The notes beneath the pieces are model-generated. The model saw nothing but the letters and a program-made list of their open reading frames with translations, was not told where the DNA came from and did not search any database. DNA of 64,000 nucleotides from Deinococcales bacterium (GTDB taxonomy: Bacteria > Deinococcota > Deinococci > Deinococcales > JAAFIG01): the NCBI GenBank assembly GCA_025359505.1, contig JANYHH010000101.1:1-64000 (forward strand), given 5' to 3'. Shown here in pieces: positions 33,396 through 40,769 of this stretch (positions are counted from its first letter, which is position 1; each line of letters opens with the position of its first letter). The translations under genes and the position numbers were made by a program.

Positions 33396-34301
33396 ATGCT
33401 GACCGTCACTGATTTGCACAAAACTTTTCGCGCCGTCAAACGCGAGGTTCACGCGCTGAACGGCGTCAGCTTCGCCGTGAACGCAGGCGAGGTCGTGGCG
33501 CTGCTTGGGGCGAACGGCGCGGGCAAAACCACGACGATGCGGATGATCGTCGGGCTGATGCTGCCCGACACGGGTCAGGTGCGACTCGAGGGTTTCGCGC
33601 CCGGCTCGCGTGGCTACACGACGCGCCTCGGGGCGCTGCTGGACACGGCACGCTCGAGCGCGTCGCGCTTGAGCGTCTTGGAAAACCTCGAGTACACGGC
33701 TGCCTTGCGCGGACTGCCCCCGAAGCTCGGCAAGGCGCGAGCGCTCGAGCTGTGCGCGGAACTCGGCTTATCCGACAAGGTTCAGGCTCCGGCGCAAACG
33801 CTGTCTAAGGGGATGCACTCTAAGCTCGCGCTGGCCAACGCGATCATTCACGATCCCGTCTGCGTGTTGCTGGACGAACCGACATTGGGACTTGACTTAG
33901 AAGCGGCCGATGCGCTCGAGGCTCGGGTGTTGCAGATGGCGAGGTCGGGGAAAGCCGTGCTGCTGACCACGCATCAGATGGAGGTCGCGCAGCGCTTGGC
34001 GGATCGCGTGGTGATTCTGGTCGGCGGGCGCGTGTTGCTCGATCAACCCAAGGGCGTGTTGCTGTCGCAATTCGGGGCGCAAACCTACCGCGTGACCTTG
34101 CAGGACGCCCCTTCGGACTTAAACCTCGAGTTTCCGCACACCGTCCACGGGCACACCCTGACCGTGACCTTGCCCGATGCCGACGGACTTTACGCACTGT
34201 TCGAGCAGTTGCGTCCGCACGCGGTGATGAATATTGAGAAACTGGACGCGGATCTCGGCACGGTCTTTCGCCGGGTCATGCACGCGGATGTGCAACCGTG
34301 A
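33396..34301 (+). CDS. ABC transporter ATP-binding protein (ABC-2 exporter)
   Basis: The protein has 301 residues. Walker A is LLGANGAGKTTTM (about 38-50), the signature is TLSKGMHSKLALANAI, with Lys in place of the second Gly, and Walker B is VCVLLDEPTLGLDLE. A C-terminal extension of 80 residues follows. It drives the permease encoded next (4-base overlap). Substrate unknown. TACCCT lies 6 bases before ATG 33396 (leaderless). The transporter lies between the two 87-bp repeats. Confidence 0.9.
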   Translation: MLTVTDLHKTFRAVKREVHALNGVSFAVNAGEVVALLGANGAGKTTTMRMIVGLMLPDTGQVRLEGFAPGSRGYTTRLGALLDTARSSASRLSVLENLEYTAALRGLPPKLGKARALELCAELGLSDKVQAPAQTLSKGMHSKLALANAIIHDPVCVLLDEPTLGLDLEAADALEARVLQMARSGKAVLLTTHQMEVAQRLADRVVILVGGRVLLDQPKGVLLSQFGAQTYRVTLQDAPSDLNLEFPHTVHGHTLTVTLPDADGLYALFEQLRPHAVMNIEKLDADLGTVFRRVMHADVQP

Positions 34302-35059
34302 GCAAACTCTGGCTGCTGGTGCGGATCGAGTTCGTGCGGAGCTTCTGGTTTTTGAAGCGTTACCCTTTGGACACGATCCTCGAGTTCGTGTCCTTCGGCG
34401 TGATCTTCTTCTTTTTATTGGGCGCTGGGCAAGTCGTGGCTGGAACCCCGCCGACCAAGGAAGGCATCAGCCAATTGGTGCTGACCTACATCCTCGGGTT
34501 TCTGGTGCTGTTTCAGGTAACGAACCCCAGCCAGACGATCAGCCAAGAAAGCCGCAGTGGGATGCTCGAGCATCTGTTCATGAGCGGACATGCGCTGCCG
34601 GTCGTGTTCATCGCCCGTGCGATTGGCGGGCTGTTCAGCACCTTGCTGACGATGGGCGTGCTGGCGGTCGCGCTGCTATTGCTGACCGGCACGGCGCTGA
34701 ACTGGTCGGTATTGATGATGCTGCCGACACTGACGATGCTGTGCAGCGCCTTGGGATTGGGATTGATGCTGGGCGGCGTGGCGATTTTATTCAAGAAAAC
34801 CGATTCGGTGTTCTTCTTCGTGCAACTGCTGATGTTCGCGCTGACCAGCAGCGCCGCGCCCGCCGCGTGGTGGCAGTACCTGTTGCCGATCGCGCCGTCG
34901 GCTGGTTTCGTGCGCTCAATTGCCAACGCCACCGCGTATCCGCTCGAGGGCCTGCTGTTCGCGGCCCTGAGCGCACTGGTCTGGCTGGTTGCGGGCGTGC
35001 TGGTCTTTCAATTCGGTTTGCGCTTGGCGCAGCAGCGCGGACTGCTCGGGCACGAGTGA
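34298..35059 (+). CDS. ABC-2 type permease
   Basis: A 253-residue membrane protein with six hydrophobic segments, at about 30-50, 65-85, 105-130, 135-165, 175-195 and 220-242. Spacing fits ABC-2 exporters. The loop before the third helix reads QESRSGMLEHLFMSGHALP, the usual place for the coupling helix. It pairs with the ATPase upstream. GTG/ATG overlap at 34298-34301 shows translational coupling. Confidence 0.87.
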   Translation: MSKLWLLVRIEFVRSFWFLKRYPLDTILEFVSFGVIFFFLLGAGQVVAGTPPTKEGISQLVLTYILGFLVLFQVTNPSQTISQESRSGMLEHLFMSGHALPVVFIARAIGGLFSTLLTMGVLAVALLLLTGTALNWSVLMMLPTLTMLCSALGLGLMLGGVAILFKKTDSVFFFVQLLMFALTSSAAPAAWWQYLLPIAPSAGFVRSIANATAYPLEGLLFAALSALVWLVAGVLVFQFGLRLAQQRGLLGHE

Positions 35060-35165
35060 AGGTGCGCGATGCTTTGAGTCCCGAGATGAACTCAGGCTGC
35101 AACTCGAGGGAACCCGAGCGACAGCGAGTCGTTCGGCATAGGCCAGACTTTGCTCGAGCGTTTAT

Positions 35166-35411
35166 TCAAAACTTTTGATTTTTGGATTTGTGGCGCGTCA
35201 CGGCCACGTCGCGCCGCTTACCGAGTTTGGTGACTCGCCCTTCGACCCGTTCGCGCCAACGGATATAAGTTTTTTTCGTCTGGACTTGCCGCATGAAGGT
35301 TTTGACATCAGCTTCTGACAGCCCAAACTGGGCTTGAATCGCTTCAAACGGCGTGCGGTCTTCCCACGCCATCATGATGATCCGGTCGGTGTCCTCGAGC
35401 GAAAACTTCAT
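35166..35411 (-). CDS. DUF2805 / TIGR03643 family protein
   Basis: An 81-residue basic protein: TDRIIMMAWEDRTPFEAIQA, FGLSEADVKTFMRQ, YIRWRERVEGRVTKLG. This is the full signature of the TIGR03643 (DUF2805) family, small helix-turn-helix-like proteins of unknown function common in bacteria and marine groups. It runs convergently towards the ABC permease gene. The start ATG 35411 has no strong ribosome site in view. Confidence 0.9.
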   Translation of the reverse strand: MKFSLEDTDRIIMMAWEDRTPFEAIQAQFGLSEADVKTFMRQVQTKKTYIRWRERVEGRVTKLGKRRDVAVTRHKSKNQKF

Positions 35412-35458
35412 CGCTTCGGAGTTTACGCTGTGAACGCCATCACCTATTCAACGCGAAT

Positions 35459-35545
35459 CTCGAGACCGCGCCACCACCGCCGCAACCGTAGGGGTTTAGC
35501 GTGCTAAACCCGGTGCGCCGCAGGCGCACTTACGTCCCTCGAGAC
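35459..35545. repeat. 87-bp direct repeat, right copy
   Basis: Second copy of 33198-33284, five mismatches in 87. It too preserves the in-frame LETAPPPPQ-stop reading, but no start codon or gene body precedes it, so it is a stranded gene end or a mobile repeat. The 436-base spacer 35412-35847 around it contains no gene. Confidence 0.9.
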
Positions 35546-35684
35546 GCTATTTTCACGCGCCACGCTCAAGTTCATTTCGCAAGAGTAATCGCGCAAAAGC
35601 AGTGGTTTGAGCAATGAGCAAAAACGGCTGTAACTCGAGGGAATTGCGCGGAGCAAGTCGTCAACGTTCTGTAGGGCAAATTTC

Positions 35685-35808
35685 AAAATGGTTGACCGTT
35701 TTTGTCAACCATTTTCGAGCGTCGTGCCTTGCACGCATGGGCGTGACGCGAGTAGAAACGAAGGGCGTATTGCACACGCCTTCGATCAAATTGCTTCTGG
35801 GCAATTTG
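35685..35808 (+). promoter_or_regulatory. Three consecutive hairpins upstream of the DUF4357 gene
   Basis: Hairpin 1 is a perfect 12-bp stem, AAAATGGTTGAC (35685-35696) with GTCAACCATTTT (35704-35715). Hairpin 2 (about 35759-35784) is CGAAGG-CGT with ACGCCTTCG and one bulged G. Hairpin 3 is CAAATTGC (35787-35794) with GCAATTTG (35801-35808). The TATACT box at 35833-35838 and ATG 35848 follow. If transcribed from further upstream this would be a structured leader or small RNA; otherwise the stems are protein-binding DNA. Confidence 0.6.
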
Positions 35809-35847
35809 TGGACAACCGTTGTGCAAAACGCCCTATACTCGAGTGCA

Positions 35848-36894
35848 ATGGCACAGCATCAACCTGACCGTGAAGCGTTCCACCAAGCAATGGTTGATAT
35901 CTCACTGGGAATTCACAAAAACTGGATTCAATCTGCTGTCAACGAAGCAGCGGTGCGTCAAGCCATTATTCTGCGCTTGTTGCAAGCGGCGGGCTTTGAC
36001 ATCTGGAATCCGCTCGAGGTCTGCCCAGAGGAAAACCATACCAGCGGTGGACGCGCTGATTTATCAGTCAGAGCGAACAGCAAACTTTTATTCGTTTTAG
36101 AGCTGAAACGCTTGAACGCAACCATTAAAGACAAAGAAACCGAGCAGGCAATCAACTACGCCAACAGCAAAGCCATCCGCTGGGCACTGGCGACCAACGG
36201 CGCGACGTGGTGCGTGTACGACGTTCACCTCGTCAATAAGCTCTCGAGCGAGCGCCTTGTCCTCGAGATTCAATTGACGCAAGACAATCACGACGAATTC
36301 GCCGATGATCTGTTTCGTTTGTTGGACGCGAGCGTCTGGGCGAAGAATGGGTTTGAAGATTCGGTTCATCAAGTGCTGAGCGATCAAAAACTGCGCGGTA
36401 TCATCGCGGCTAAAACACCTGCGCTCGAGCGGTTCATGGCTGACAACACCGTTGTAGACCGTGAAAAAGCCATTGCGCTAATGTTGCAACTCAACTTGCT
36501 CGAGGCGGCTGAGGCGGATGCGTTGCGGGGCAAGCCGTTAGCATCGCTCGTCACTAAAAATTCTGTGTTGATCTGTGCGGGTCGAGGAGCGCGTGCGACC
36601 GCCGTGTTACTGGAAGGCGGTGTTCTCGAGATTCAAGCCGGTTCGACTGCTGCTCGAGACATGGTGAAAAGTTTCCAAGACACTTCAGCCAAGCCGTGGT
36701 TAAACGCTCGAGATCAATTGATCGAACACGGTAAAGCCAGATTGCGTGAAGATGGCTTGCTCGAGTACATCAAAGCGGTTCAGTACCAAACGCCTAGCGC
36801 TGCTTCGGTCGCGGTACTCGGTCGTAGCAGCAACGGCCGCGTGGAGTGGAAAACGCAGGATGGCAAAACCTACGCCGATCTGACCCAGCCTTAA
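35848..36894 (+). CDS. HsdR_N-like nuclease-domain protein with C-terminal DUF4357
   Basis: The protein has 348 residues. The first half resembles the N-terminal nuclease domain of type I restriction enzymes: ILRLLQAAGFDIWNPLEVCPE, GGRADLSV, LLFVLELKRLN (the D...ExK catalytic pattern) and IRWALATNGATWCVYD. The last 60 residues (SAASVAVLGRSSNGRVEWK, then GKTYADL) are a DUF4357 domain. No helicase or methylase is present, so it is a stand-alone nuclease-like defence or repair protein. Start ATG 35848 lies 8 bases after TATACT; the frame stays open back to 35614 but without support. A mazEF-like pair follows. Confidence 0.75.
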   Translation: MAQHQPDREAFHQAMVDISLGIHKNWIQSAVNEAAVRQAIILRLLQAAGFDIWNPLEVCPEENHTSGGRADLSVRANSKLLFVLELKRLNATIKDKETEQAINYANSKAIRWALATNGATWCVYDVHLVNKLSSERLVLEIQLTQDNHDEFADDLFRLLDASVWAKNGFEDSVHQVLSDQKLRGIIAAKTPALERFMADNTVVDREKAIALMLQLNLLEAAEADALRGKPLASLVTKNSVLICAGRGARATAVLLEGGVLEIQAGSTAARDMVKSFQDTSAKPWLNARDQLIEHGKARLREDGLLEYIKAVQYQTPSAASVAVLGRSSNGRVEWKTQDGKTYADLTQP

Positions 36895-36915
36895 ACCCCA
36901 ATCAAGCCGCTCGAG
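36891..36915. repeat. 25-bp direct repeat, left of the mazEF-like pair
   Basis: Identical to 37574-37598 except for one base: TTAAAC, one variable base, then CCAATCAAGCCGCTCGAG. On the minus strand both copies read SSGLIGV-stop, the C-terminus of CarA. In this copy only the carA end is present, followed on the minus strand by nothing recognisable of carA. The two copies bracket the toxin-antitoxin genes like attachment sites. Confidence 0.85.
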
Positions 36916-37021
36916 TCTTCGCTGCTGAACAGGTCAACCAGCGCTGCCTCGAGTCATCCTCAAACTTTCATCATTTGAATACCAGAAAAATACCTACATA
37001 TTCATGTGGTAAAATACCTTT

Positions 37022-37246
37022 ATGAAAACCGTGCAAATGACCTTAGATGACCATCTGCTCGAGTCCGTGGATGCCCTGACAGAGCAGAGCGGGGAAACCC
37101 GTAGCGCATTCATGCGCCGCGCACTGCACGCTGAATTGCAGCGTCGCCACAACGAGGCCGCTGAAAGCGCACATCGCCAGAGCTTTCAACAACAACCCGA
37201 TGACGATGCTTGGCAACCCACGCGCCGCGCTTGGGACGATGAATGA
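37022..37246 (+). CDS. Ribbon-helix-helix antitoxin (MazE/CopG-like)
   Basis: A 74-residue protein. The N-terminal RHH domain (MKTVQMTLDDHLLESVDALTE, GETRSAFMRRALHAEL) binds DNA as a dimer; the acidic tail (DDDAWQPTRRAWDDE) would wrap the toxin. TAAAAT ends 6 bases before ATG 37022. GGTAAAATACC around it is an inverted repeat, a fitting operator for autoregulation. It overlaps the toxin gene by 4 bases. Confidence 0.88.
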   Translation: MKTVQMTLDDHLLESVDALTEQSGETRSAFMRRALHAELQRRHNEAAESAHRQSFQQQPDDDAWQPTRRAWDDE

Positions 37247-37569
37247 CCGCACGGGCTTGGCGGCGCGGGGACGTGTGCTGGTGCGACACTGACAAACCCC
37301 GCCCAGTGGTGATCTTGACCCGCGAGCCGCTGATCGCACACCTGCACAATGTAACGGTTGCACCGCTGACAACACGGATTCGCGGGATCGCTTCTCAAGT
37401 CGTCCTCGAGACTTTCGACGGCGTGACCGAGCGTTGCGCGATCAGTTTAGACAACTTACAGACCGTACCCAAAAGCGATCTGGGGGCGTTCATCACCAGC
37501 TTGAACAAAACGCGCCTGCGCGAGCTGCAACGCGCCGCGATCTTCGCCCTCGAGTTAGACGCATTCTGA
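37243..37569 (+). CDS. MazF/PemK-family toxin (endoribonuclease)
   Basis: A 108-residue protein: RRGDVCWCDTDKPRPVVILTRE is the family start, NVTVAPLTTRIRGIASQVVLE the central sheet with the catalytic Thr/Arg region, and CAISLDNLQTVPKSDL the final motif. MazF toxins cut mRNA at short motifs. It is translationally coupled to the RHH antitoxin. The pair is flanked by 25-bp repeats and lies tail to tail with carA, 4 bases from its end. Confidence 0.92.
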   Translation: MTARAWRRGDVCWCDTDKPRPVVILTREPLIAHLHNVTVAPLTTRIRGIASQVVLETFDGVTERCAISLDNLQTVPKSDLGAFITSLNKTRLRELQRAAIFALELDAF

Positions 37570-37573
37570 ACGC

Positions 37574-37598
37574 TTAAACTCCAATCAAGCCGCTCGAG
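37574..37598. repeat. 25-bp direct repeat, right copy, forming the end of carA
   Basis: The last 25 bases of carA on the minus strand, including its stop codon; one mismatch to 36891-36915. See the finding on a possible attachment site. Confidence 0.85.
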
Positions 37599-38764
37599 GA
37601 TTTCGCGGTCGGCAACGCGTTCGCGCCGCTGAAGGTGTTGACCTCTTCGATGAAGCGCTGGAAGAGGTAATGGCTGTCGTGCGGGCCCGGACTGGCTTCG
37701 GGGTGATACTGCACGCTGAAGACGGGGTAGCGCAGGTGCGCCATGCCCTCGAGCGTCTGGTCGTTCAAATTAATATGCGTAGCGCGAAAATGTCCTTGAA
37801 TGCTGTCGGTATCCACCGCGTAGCCGTGGTTCTGGCTGGTGATCTCGATTTTGCCGTTCAGCAGGTTCTTGACTGGGTGATTGCCGCCACGATGACCGTA
37901 TTTCAGTTTGAAGGTTTTGCCGCCGACCGCCAACCCCAAGATTTGATGCCCCAAACAAATCCCAAAGGTCGGCAGCAACCCCAGCAGCTTCCAGACGGTT
38001 TCGTGCGTGTAGGTCGGTGCGCTCGGGTCGCCCGGGCCGTTGCTTAAGAATAAACCGTTGGGATGCAGTGCCATGATCTGTGCGGGCGTGGTCGTGGCGG
38101 GCACGACGATCACTTCAGCACCGATCTCGGCGAGTTTCTTGATGATCGTGTGCTTGATCCCGAAATCCATGAAGACGATGCGCTTGCCCTTTTCCAAATT
38201 CGCCTGCGCGGGCCAGACATACGGCAGTTGCGTGGTGACTTCGGGCATCATGTCGCGCCCGTCGATGTCCTCGTAGGCTCTAGCGCGGGCGACCATCGCG
38301 GCTTCTTCGTCGCTCGAGAACTCGCCGTAAGGATCGTCGGGGTGCGTGAAGCTGCGGTGCGCGACAATTCCTTTGACCACACCGCCCTGCCGCAAGCGCC
38401 GCACCAAGGCCCTCGTATCAATGCCCGAGATGCTGATGACGCCGTGAGCGGTGGTGAACTCCTCCAACCCTTCGGTGGCGCGGTGGTTGCTGTGCGTGTG
38501 CGTGAACTCGCGGGCGATGAAACCGCGCACATACGGGCGGTTACTTTCCATGTCGTAAACGTTGATGCCGTAATTGCCGATATGCGGGTAGGTCATACAG
38601 ATGATCTGACCGTTGTAACTCGGGTCGGTCATGATCTCCTGATAGCCGGTCATGCTGGTGTTGAAGACGACCTCACCAATCGTTTCGCCGCGCTTGCCAA
38701 AGGCATACCCTCGGTAGACCGTTCCATCCTCGAGCGCCAGCACAGCGCGTTCTTTGATCAGCAT
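37574..38764 (-). CDS. carA: Carbamoyl-phosphate synthase small subunit
   Basis: The protein has 396 residues, and supplies ammonia from glutamine for carbamoyl phosphate (arginine and pyrimidine synthesis). The N-terminal domain has [20 protein letters not shown]; the class I glutamine amidotransferase domain has SNGPGDPS, the catalytic Cys270 in [13 protein letters not shown], and [11 protein letters not shown] with the His and Glu of the triad. ATG 38764 has AAGGAG 8 bases upstream and a true -35/-10 promoter further up, so it is a leadered mRNA. carB is not adjacent. The last codons coincide with a 25-bp repeat. Confidence 0.97.
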   Translation of the reverse strand: MLIKERAVLALEDGTVYRGYAFGKRGETIGEVVFNTSMTGYQEIMTDPSYNGQIICMTYPHIGNYGINVYDMESNRPYVRGFIAREFTHTHSNHRATEGLEEFTTAHGVISISGIDTRALVRRLRQGGVVKGIVAHRSFTHPDDPYGEFSSDEEAAMVARARAYEDIDGRDMMPEVTTQLPYVWPAQANLEKGKRIVFMDFGIKHTIIKKLAEIGAEVIVVPATTTPAQIMALHPNGLFLSNGPGDPSAPTYTHETVWKLLGLLPTFGICLGHQILGLAVGGKTFKLKYGHRGGNHPVKNLLNGKIEITSQNHGYAVDTDSIQGHFRATHINLNDQTLEGMAHLRYPVFSVQYHPEASPGPHDSHYLFQRFIEEVNTFSGANALPTAKSSSGLIGV

Positions 38765-38813
38765 TTCAGGACTCCTTCGCACAAGTTTGACTCGAGGCTC
38801 GAGCGCGACATCA

Positions 38814-38842
38814 GTTATACGAGAATATGCATATTGATGCAA
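38814..38842 (-). promoter_or_regulatory. carA promoter with palindrome in the spacer
   Basis: On the minus strand: TTGCAT (38837-38842), 17-base spacer, TATAAC (38814-38819). The spacer holds the perfect palindrome ATATGCATAT, and ATGCA words recur just upstream (TGTATGCAAG, TTTGCATCAA). A repressor there would block RNA polymerase; an arginine- or pyrimidine-responsive regulator is the natural suspect. Confidence 0.75.
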
Positions 38843-38954
38843 ACGACTTGCATACACCCAGAATTCTACTCGATTGGCGTTTCTGAGTCTCAAGTGACTT
38901 CAAAGATCACGACCGCTGACCTCGAGTACGATTTAGGTCAAGGAGTGTGAACCC

Positions 38955-39350
38955 ATGAGCATCAGCGCGACAGCTTGGCCGCAGGCGATCACCGCGATCA
39001 CAGTCTTCACCGAGGATTTAGCGGCGACGAAAGGTTTTTATCAGGCGGTCTTCGGGTTGCCGATCTTCTTTGAAGATGACGCTTCAGCCGTCTTCAACTT
39101 CGGCAACACGCTGATTAACCTGCTGAGCATCACCGCCGCTTCAGAACTGATCGCCCCCGCTGGCCTTGCCACATCACACGCTGGCTCGAGGAATGTGCTG
39201 ACGATCACCGTGGACGACGTGGACGCGACTTGCGCGGTTTTACAGTCTCGAGGAGTAACGCTGCTGAACGGCCCGATGGATCGACCGTGGGGCATTCGCA
39301 CCGCGAGTTTCACGGATCCCAGCGGGCAGATCTGGGAAATTGCGCGGTGA
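38955..39350 (+). CDS. VOC-family (glyoxalase/dioxygenase-like) protein
   Basis: A 131-residue protein with two beta-alpha-beta-beta-beta units: AITVFTEDLAATKGFYQAVFG then NTLINLL, and VLTITVDDVDATCAVLQSRGV then RTASFTDPSGQIWEIA. The expected metal ligands are only partly present (Glu near the end, in QIWEIA). Members are lyases, dioxygenases or drug-binding proteins; the activity cannot be told. Start ATG 38955 follows GGAG by about 8 bases. Confidence 0.88.
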   Translation: MSISATAWPQAITAITVFTEDLAATKGFYQAVFGLPIFFEDDASAVFNFGNTLINLLSITAASELIAPAGLATSHAGSRNVLTITVDDVDATCAVLQSRGVTLLNGPMDRPWGIRTASFTDPSGQIWEIAR

Positions 39351-39434
39351 GCGTAGCACTCAAGTAAGCCGAAACGCCGATGAGCGGCGTCAAACACGGG
39401 TGTTAAGGTCTGCTATGCGAAAGGAGGGAGAAAC

Positions 39435-39893
39435 ATGAAACTGGCAGAAGCACTGGTTTTACGCGCCGATACCAAGAAGCGCCTCGAGCAATTGCGGGGG
39501 CGTTTGAACGCCAGTGCGCTGGTGCAGGAGGGCGAAGCGCCGCCAGAAGATCCACGGGTACTGCTGGCAGAACTCGAGACGCTGACCGCAGATTTCGAGC
39601 GCTTGGTGATCGGCATTAACCGCACGAACTCGAGCGCGAGCATTGCGGGTGTGGAGTCACTGACCGTAGCGTTGGCAAGGCGCGATGCGTTGGATGTCAA
39701 ATTCAGTGTACTGAACGGTTTTCTCGAGGCCGCCTCGAGCCGCGTGAATCGTTACAGCCGCACCGAGATCAAACTCGTGTCGACCGTCGATGTCGCCGCG
39801 CTCAGAAAGCAACTCGACGAGGTGGCGCGTTCACGGCGCGATCTGGACTCGAGCATTCAAGGCATGAACTGGGCAACAGATTTGCTCGAGTAA
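39435..39893 (+). CDS. DIP1984-family coiled-coil protein
   Basis: The protein has 152 residues and matches the DIP1984 family along its whole length: MKLAEALVLRADTKKRLEQL, ALVQEGEAPPEDP, IGINRTN, ESLTVALARRDALDVK, NRYSRTEIKLVSTVDVAALR and IQGMNWATDLLE. It is helical and probably dimeric. As I recall, the family occurs in RNA-repair neighbourhoods together with a tRNA-like RNA; I cannot verify this here. That would fit the structured RNA starting 12 bases after its stop. A strong ribosome site (AAGGAGGG) precedes ATG 39435. No RtcB, TROVE or Band-7 gene is visible in the window. Confidence 0.88.
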   Translation: MKLAEALVLRADTKKRLEQLRGRLNASALVQEGEAPPEDPRVLLAELETLTADFERLVIGINRTNSSASIAGVESLTVALARRDALDVKFSVLNGFLEAASSRVNRYSRTEIKLVSTVDVAALRKQLDEVARSRRDLDSSIQGMNWATDLLE

Positions 39894-39904
39894 TCTCGAG
39901 CAGC

Positions 39905-40041
39905 GCGAGTTGGTAGGTTCCCTTCAGAAGGCAGCGGCGAACACGAGGGCGGCAACAGCCCCAAAAGTTGCACAACGGGCGAAAGTCCGTCTTCTTGGTC
40001 ACTCGGGGCGAGTGAGGAAGTTCGACTCTTCCACCCGCACA
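39905..40041 (+). ncRNA. Candidate tRNA-like structured RNA downstream of the DIP1984 gene
   Basis: A T-arm-like hairpin is exact: GGAAG (40016-40020), loop TTCGACT (fits TTCRANY), CTTCC (40028-40032). GCGAGT at 39905-39910 can pair with ACCCGC at 40033-40038 (5 of 6 pairs), directly abutting the T-stem as an acceptor stem would. TTGGTAGG follows the 5' strand like a D-loop. Between lie further hairpins: CCTT/AAGG near 39921, GGGC/GCCC near 39948-39961, ACGG/CCGT near 39975-39990, and TCACTC/GAGTGA at 39999-40015. No normal anticodon arm exists, so it is not a conventional tRNA. Confidence 0.6.
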
Positions 40042-40146
40042 TATCTGCCCAGCACCGTCACGAGGGCAATGTCACCAAGTACCGTCACGACCGTGTGTTG
40101 AGCTGTTTTTGAGAGAACCGAGGGTGGGTACGGGGATTCGCGCTGT

Positions 40147-40182
40147 CGAATGAGCCGGGGTTTAAAAGCCCCGGCTCATTCG
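40147..40182. terminator. Perfect 14-bp hairpin between the tRNA-like RNA and marR
   Basis: CGAATGAGCCGGGG (40147-40160) pairs with CCCCGGCTCATTCG (40169-40182) around 8 bases. There is no long T-run on either side, but its position between convergent units suggests a transcription end for both the RNA and the MarR gene. Confidence 0.6.
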
Positions 40183-40205
40183 CATCTCGAGCCTTGAACC
40201 AACTC

Positions 40206-40682
40206 TCAATCGCTCGAGAGTTGATCCTGCGTCAATTGCGATAACAGTCCATGTAGCGTTGAGCGTCCCTGATCTCCAAGCGGCGCGAATAACCGCTCTT
40301 CGACCTCACGAACGGCTTGCTCGGCTTCCAGCACGGTCGCCTGTCCGCTTGCCGTGACGGTCAGGTCGTACAGCCGCCGATCATTGGCGTTGCGGCGGCG
40401 CTCCAGCAGGTGCAGCCGCTCGAGGTGATCCACGATGGCGACCATCGTCGCTCGGTCTATGTTGAGTTTGCTGCCCACGGCTTGCTGCGACATCGGGCCC
40501 TTGTAGTTGACGGCGCTCAGTACGGCGTAGTGGCGGGTTTTCATGCCGATGGTCTCGAGGGCGCGGTCGAGTTCTTCTTGCATGAATTGCGCGAGTTTGT
40601 AGATCAGTAGTCCGGTGTGGTGGGCAATCGCTGCGGGCAGCGCGGGTGGGCGCTCGAGCGGGGTTGAGCTTGACGACTTCAT
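40206..40682 (-). CDS. MarR-family transcriptional regulator
   Basis: The protein has 158 residues. The winged helix is visible: RHYAVLSAVNYKGPMSQQAV, GSKLNIDRATMVAIVDHLERL, then LLERRRNANDRRLYDLTVT, the wing. It likely represses itself and the divergent NmrA-like gene and responds to a phenolic or oxidant ligand. Start ATG 40682 is preferred over GTG 40688 because TACCCT ends 6 bases before it. A perfect inverted repeat in the shared spacer is the probable operator. Confidence 0.92.
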   Translation of the reverse strand: MKSSSSTPLERPPALPAAIAHHTGLLIYKLAQFMQEELDRALETIGMKTRHYAVLSAVNYKGPMSQQAVGSKLNIDRATMVAIVDHLERLHLLERRRNANDRRLYDLTVTASGQATVLEAEQAVREVEERLFAPLGDQGRSTLHGLLSQLTQDQLSSD

Positions 40683-40708
40683 CAGCACAGGGTAGCATCT
40701 TCAATGAT

Positions 40709-40732
40709 TAGCAATACAAACTATTATTGCTA
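40709..40732. promoter_or_regulatory. MarR operator in the divergent marR-NmrA spacer
   Basis: TAGCAATA (40709-40716) and TATTGCTA (40725-40732) are perfect inverted arms with 8 bases between, a 24-base site typical in size for MarR dimers. It lies 26 bases upstream of the MarR start and 37 bases upstream of the NmrA-like start, so one bound dimer could control both genes. Confidence 0.8.
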
Positions 40733-40769
40733 CAAACTACCCTGAGCGTCGCAACCGAAAGAGGAACCC

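Noticed and set aside
35083-35680. Similarity between 35083-35140 and 35612-35670 (GGCTG-AACTCGAGGGAA)
   Set aside because: The match is short and patchy outside one CTCGAG-containing word, so it may be chance in this palindrome-rich DNA.
35614-35847. N-terminal extension of the DUF4357 protein from 35614
   Set aside because: The frame is open but covers the three hairpins, has no ribosome site, and the TATACT box with 8-base spacing fits ATG 35848.
39905-40041. Conventional tRNA gene
   Set aside because: A T-arm is present but no 7-bp matched acceptor with CCA, no anticodon arm and too many extra hairpins; treated as tRNA-like RNA instead.
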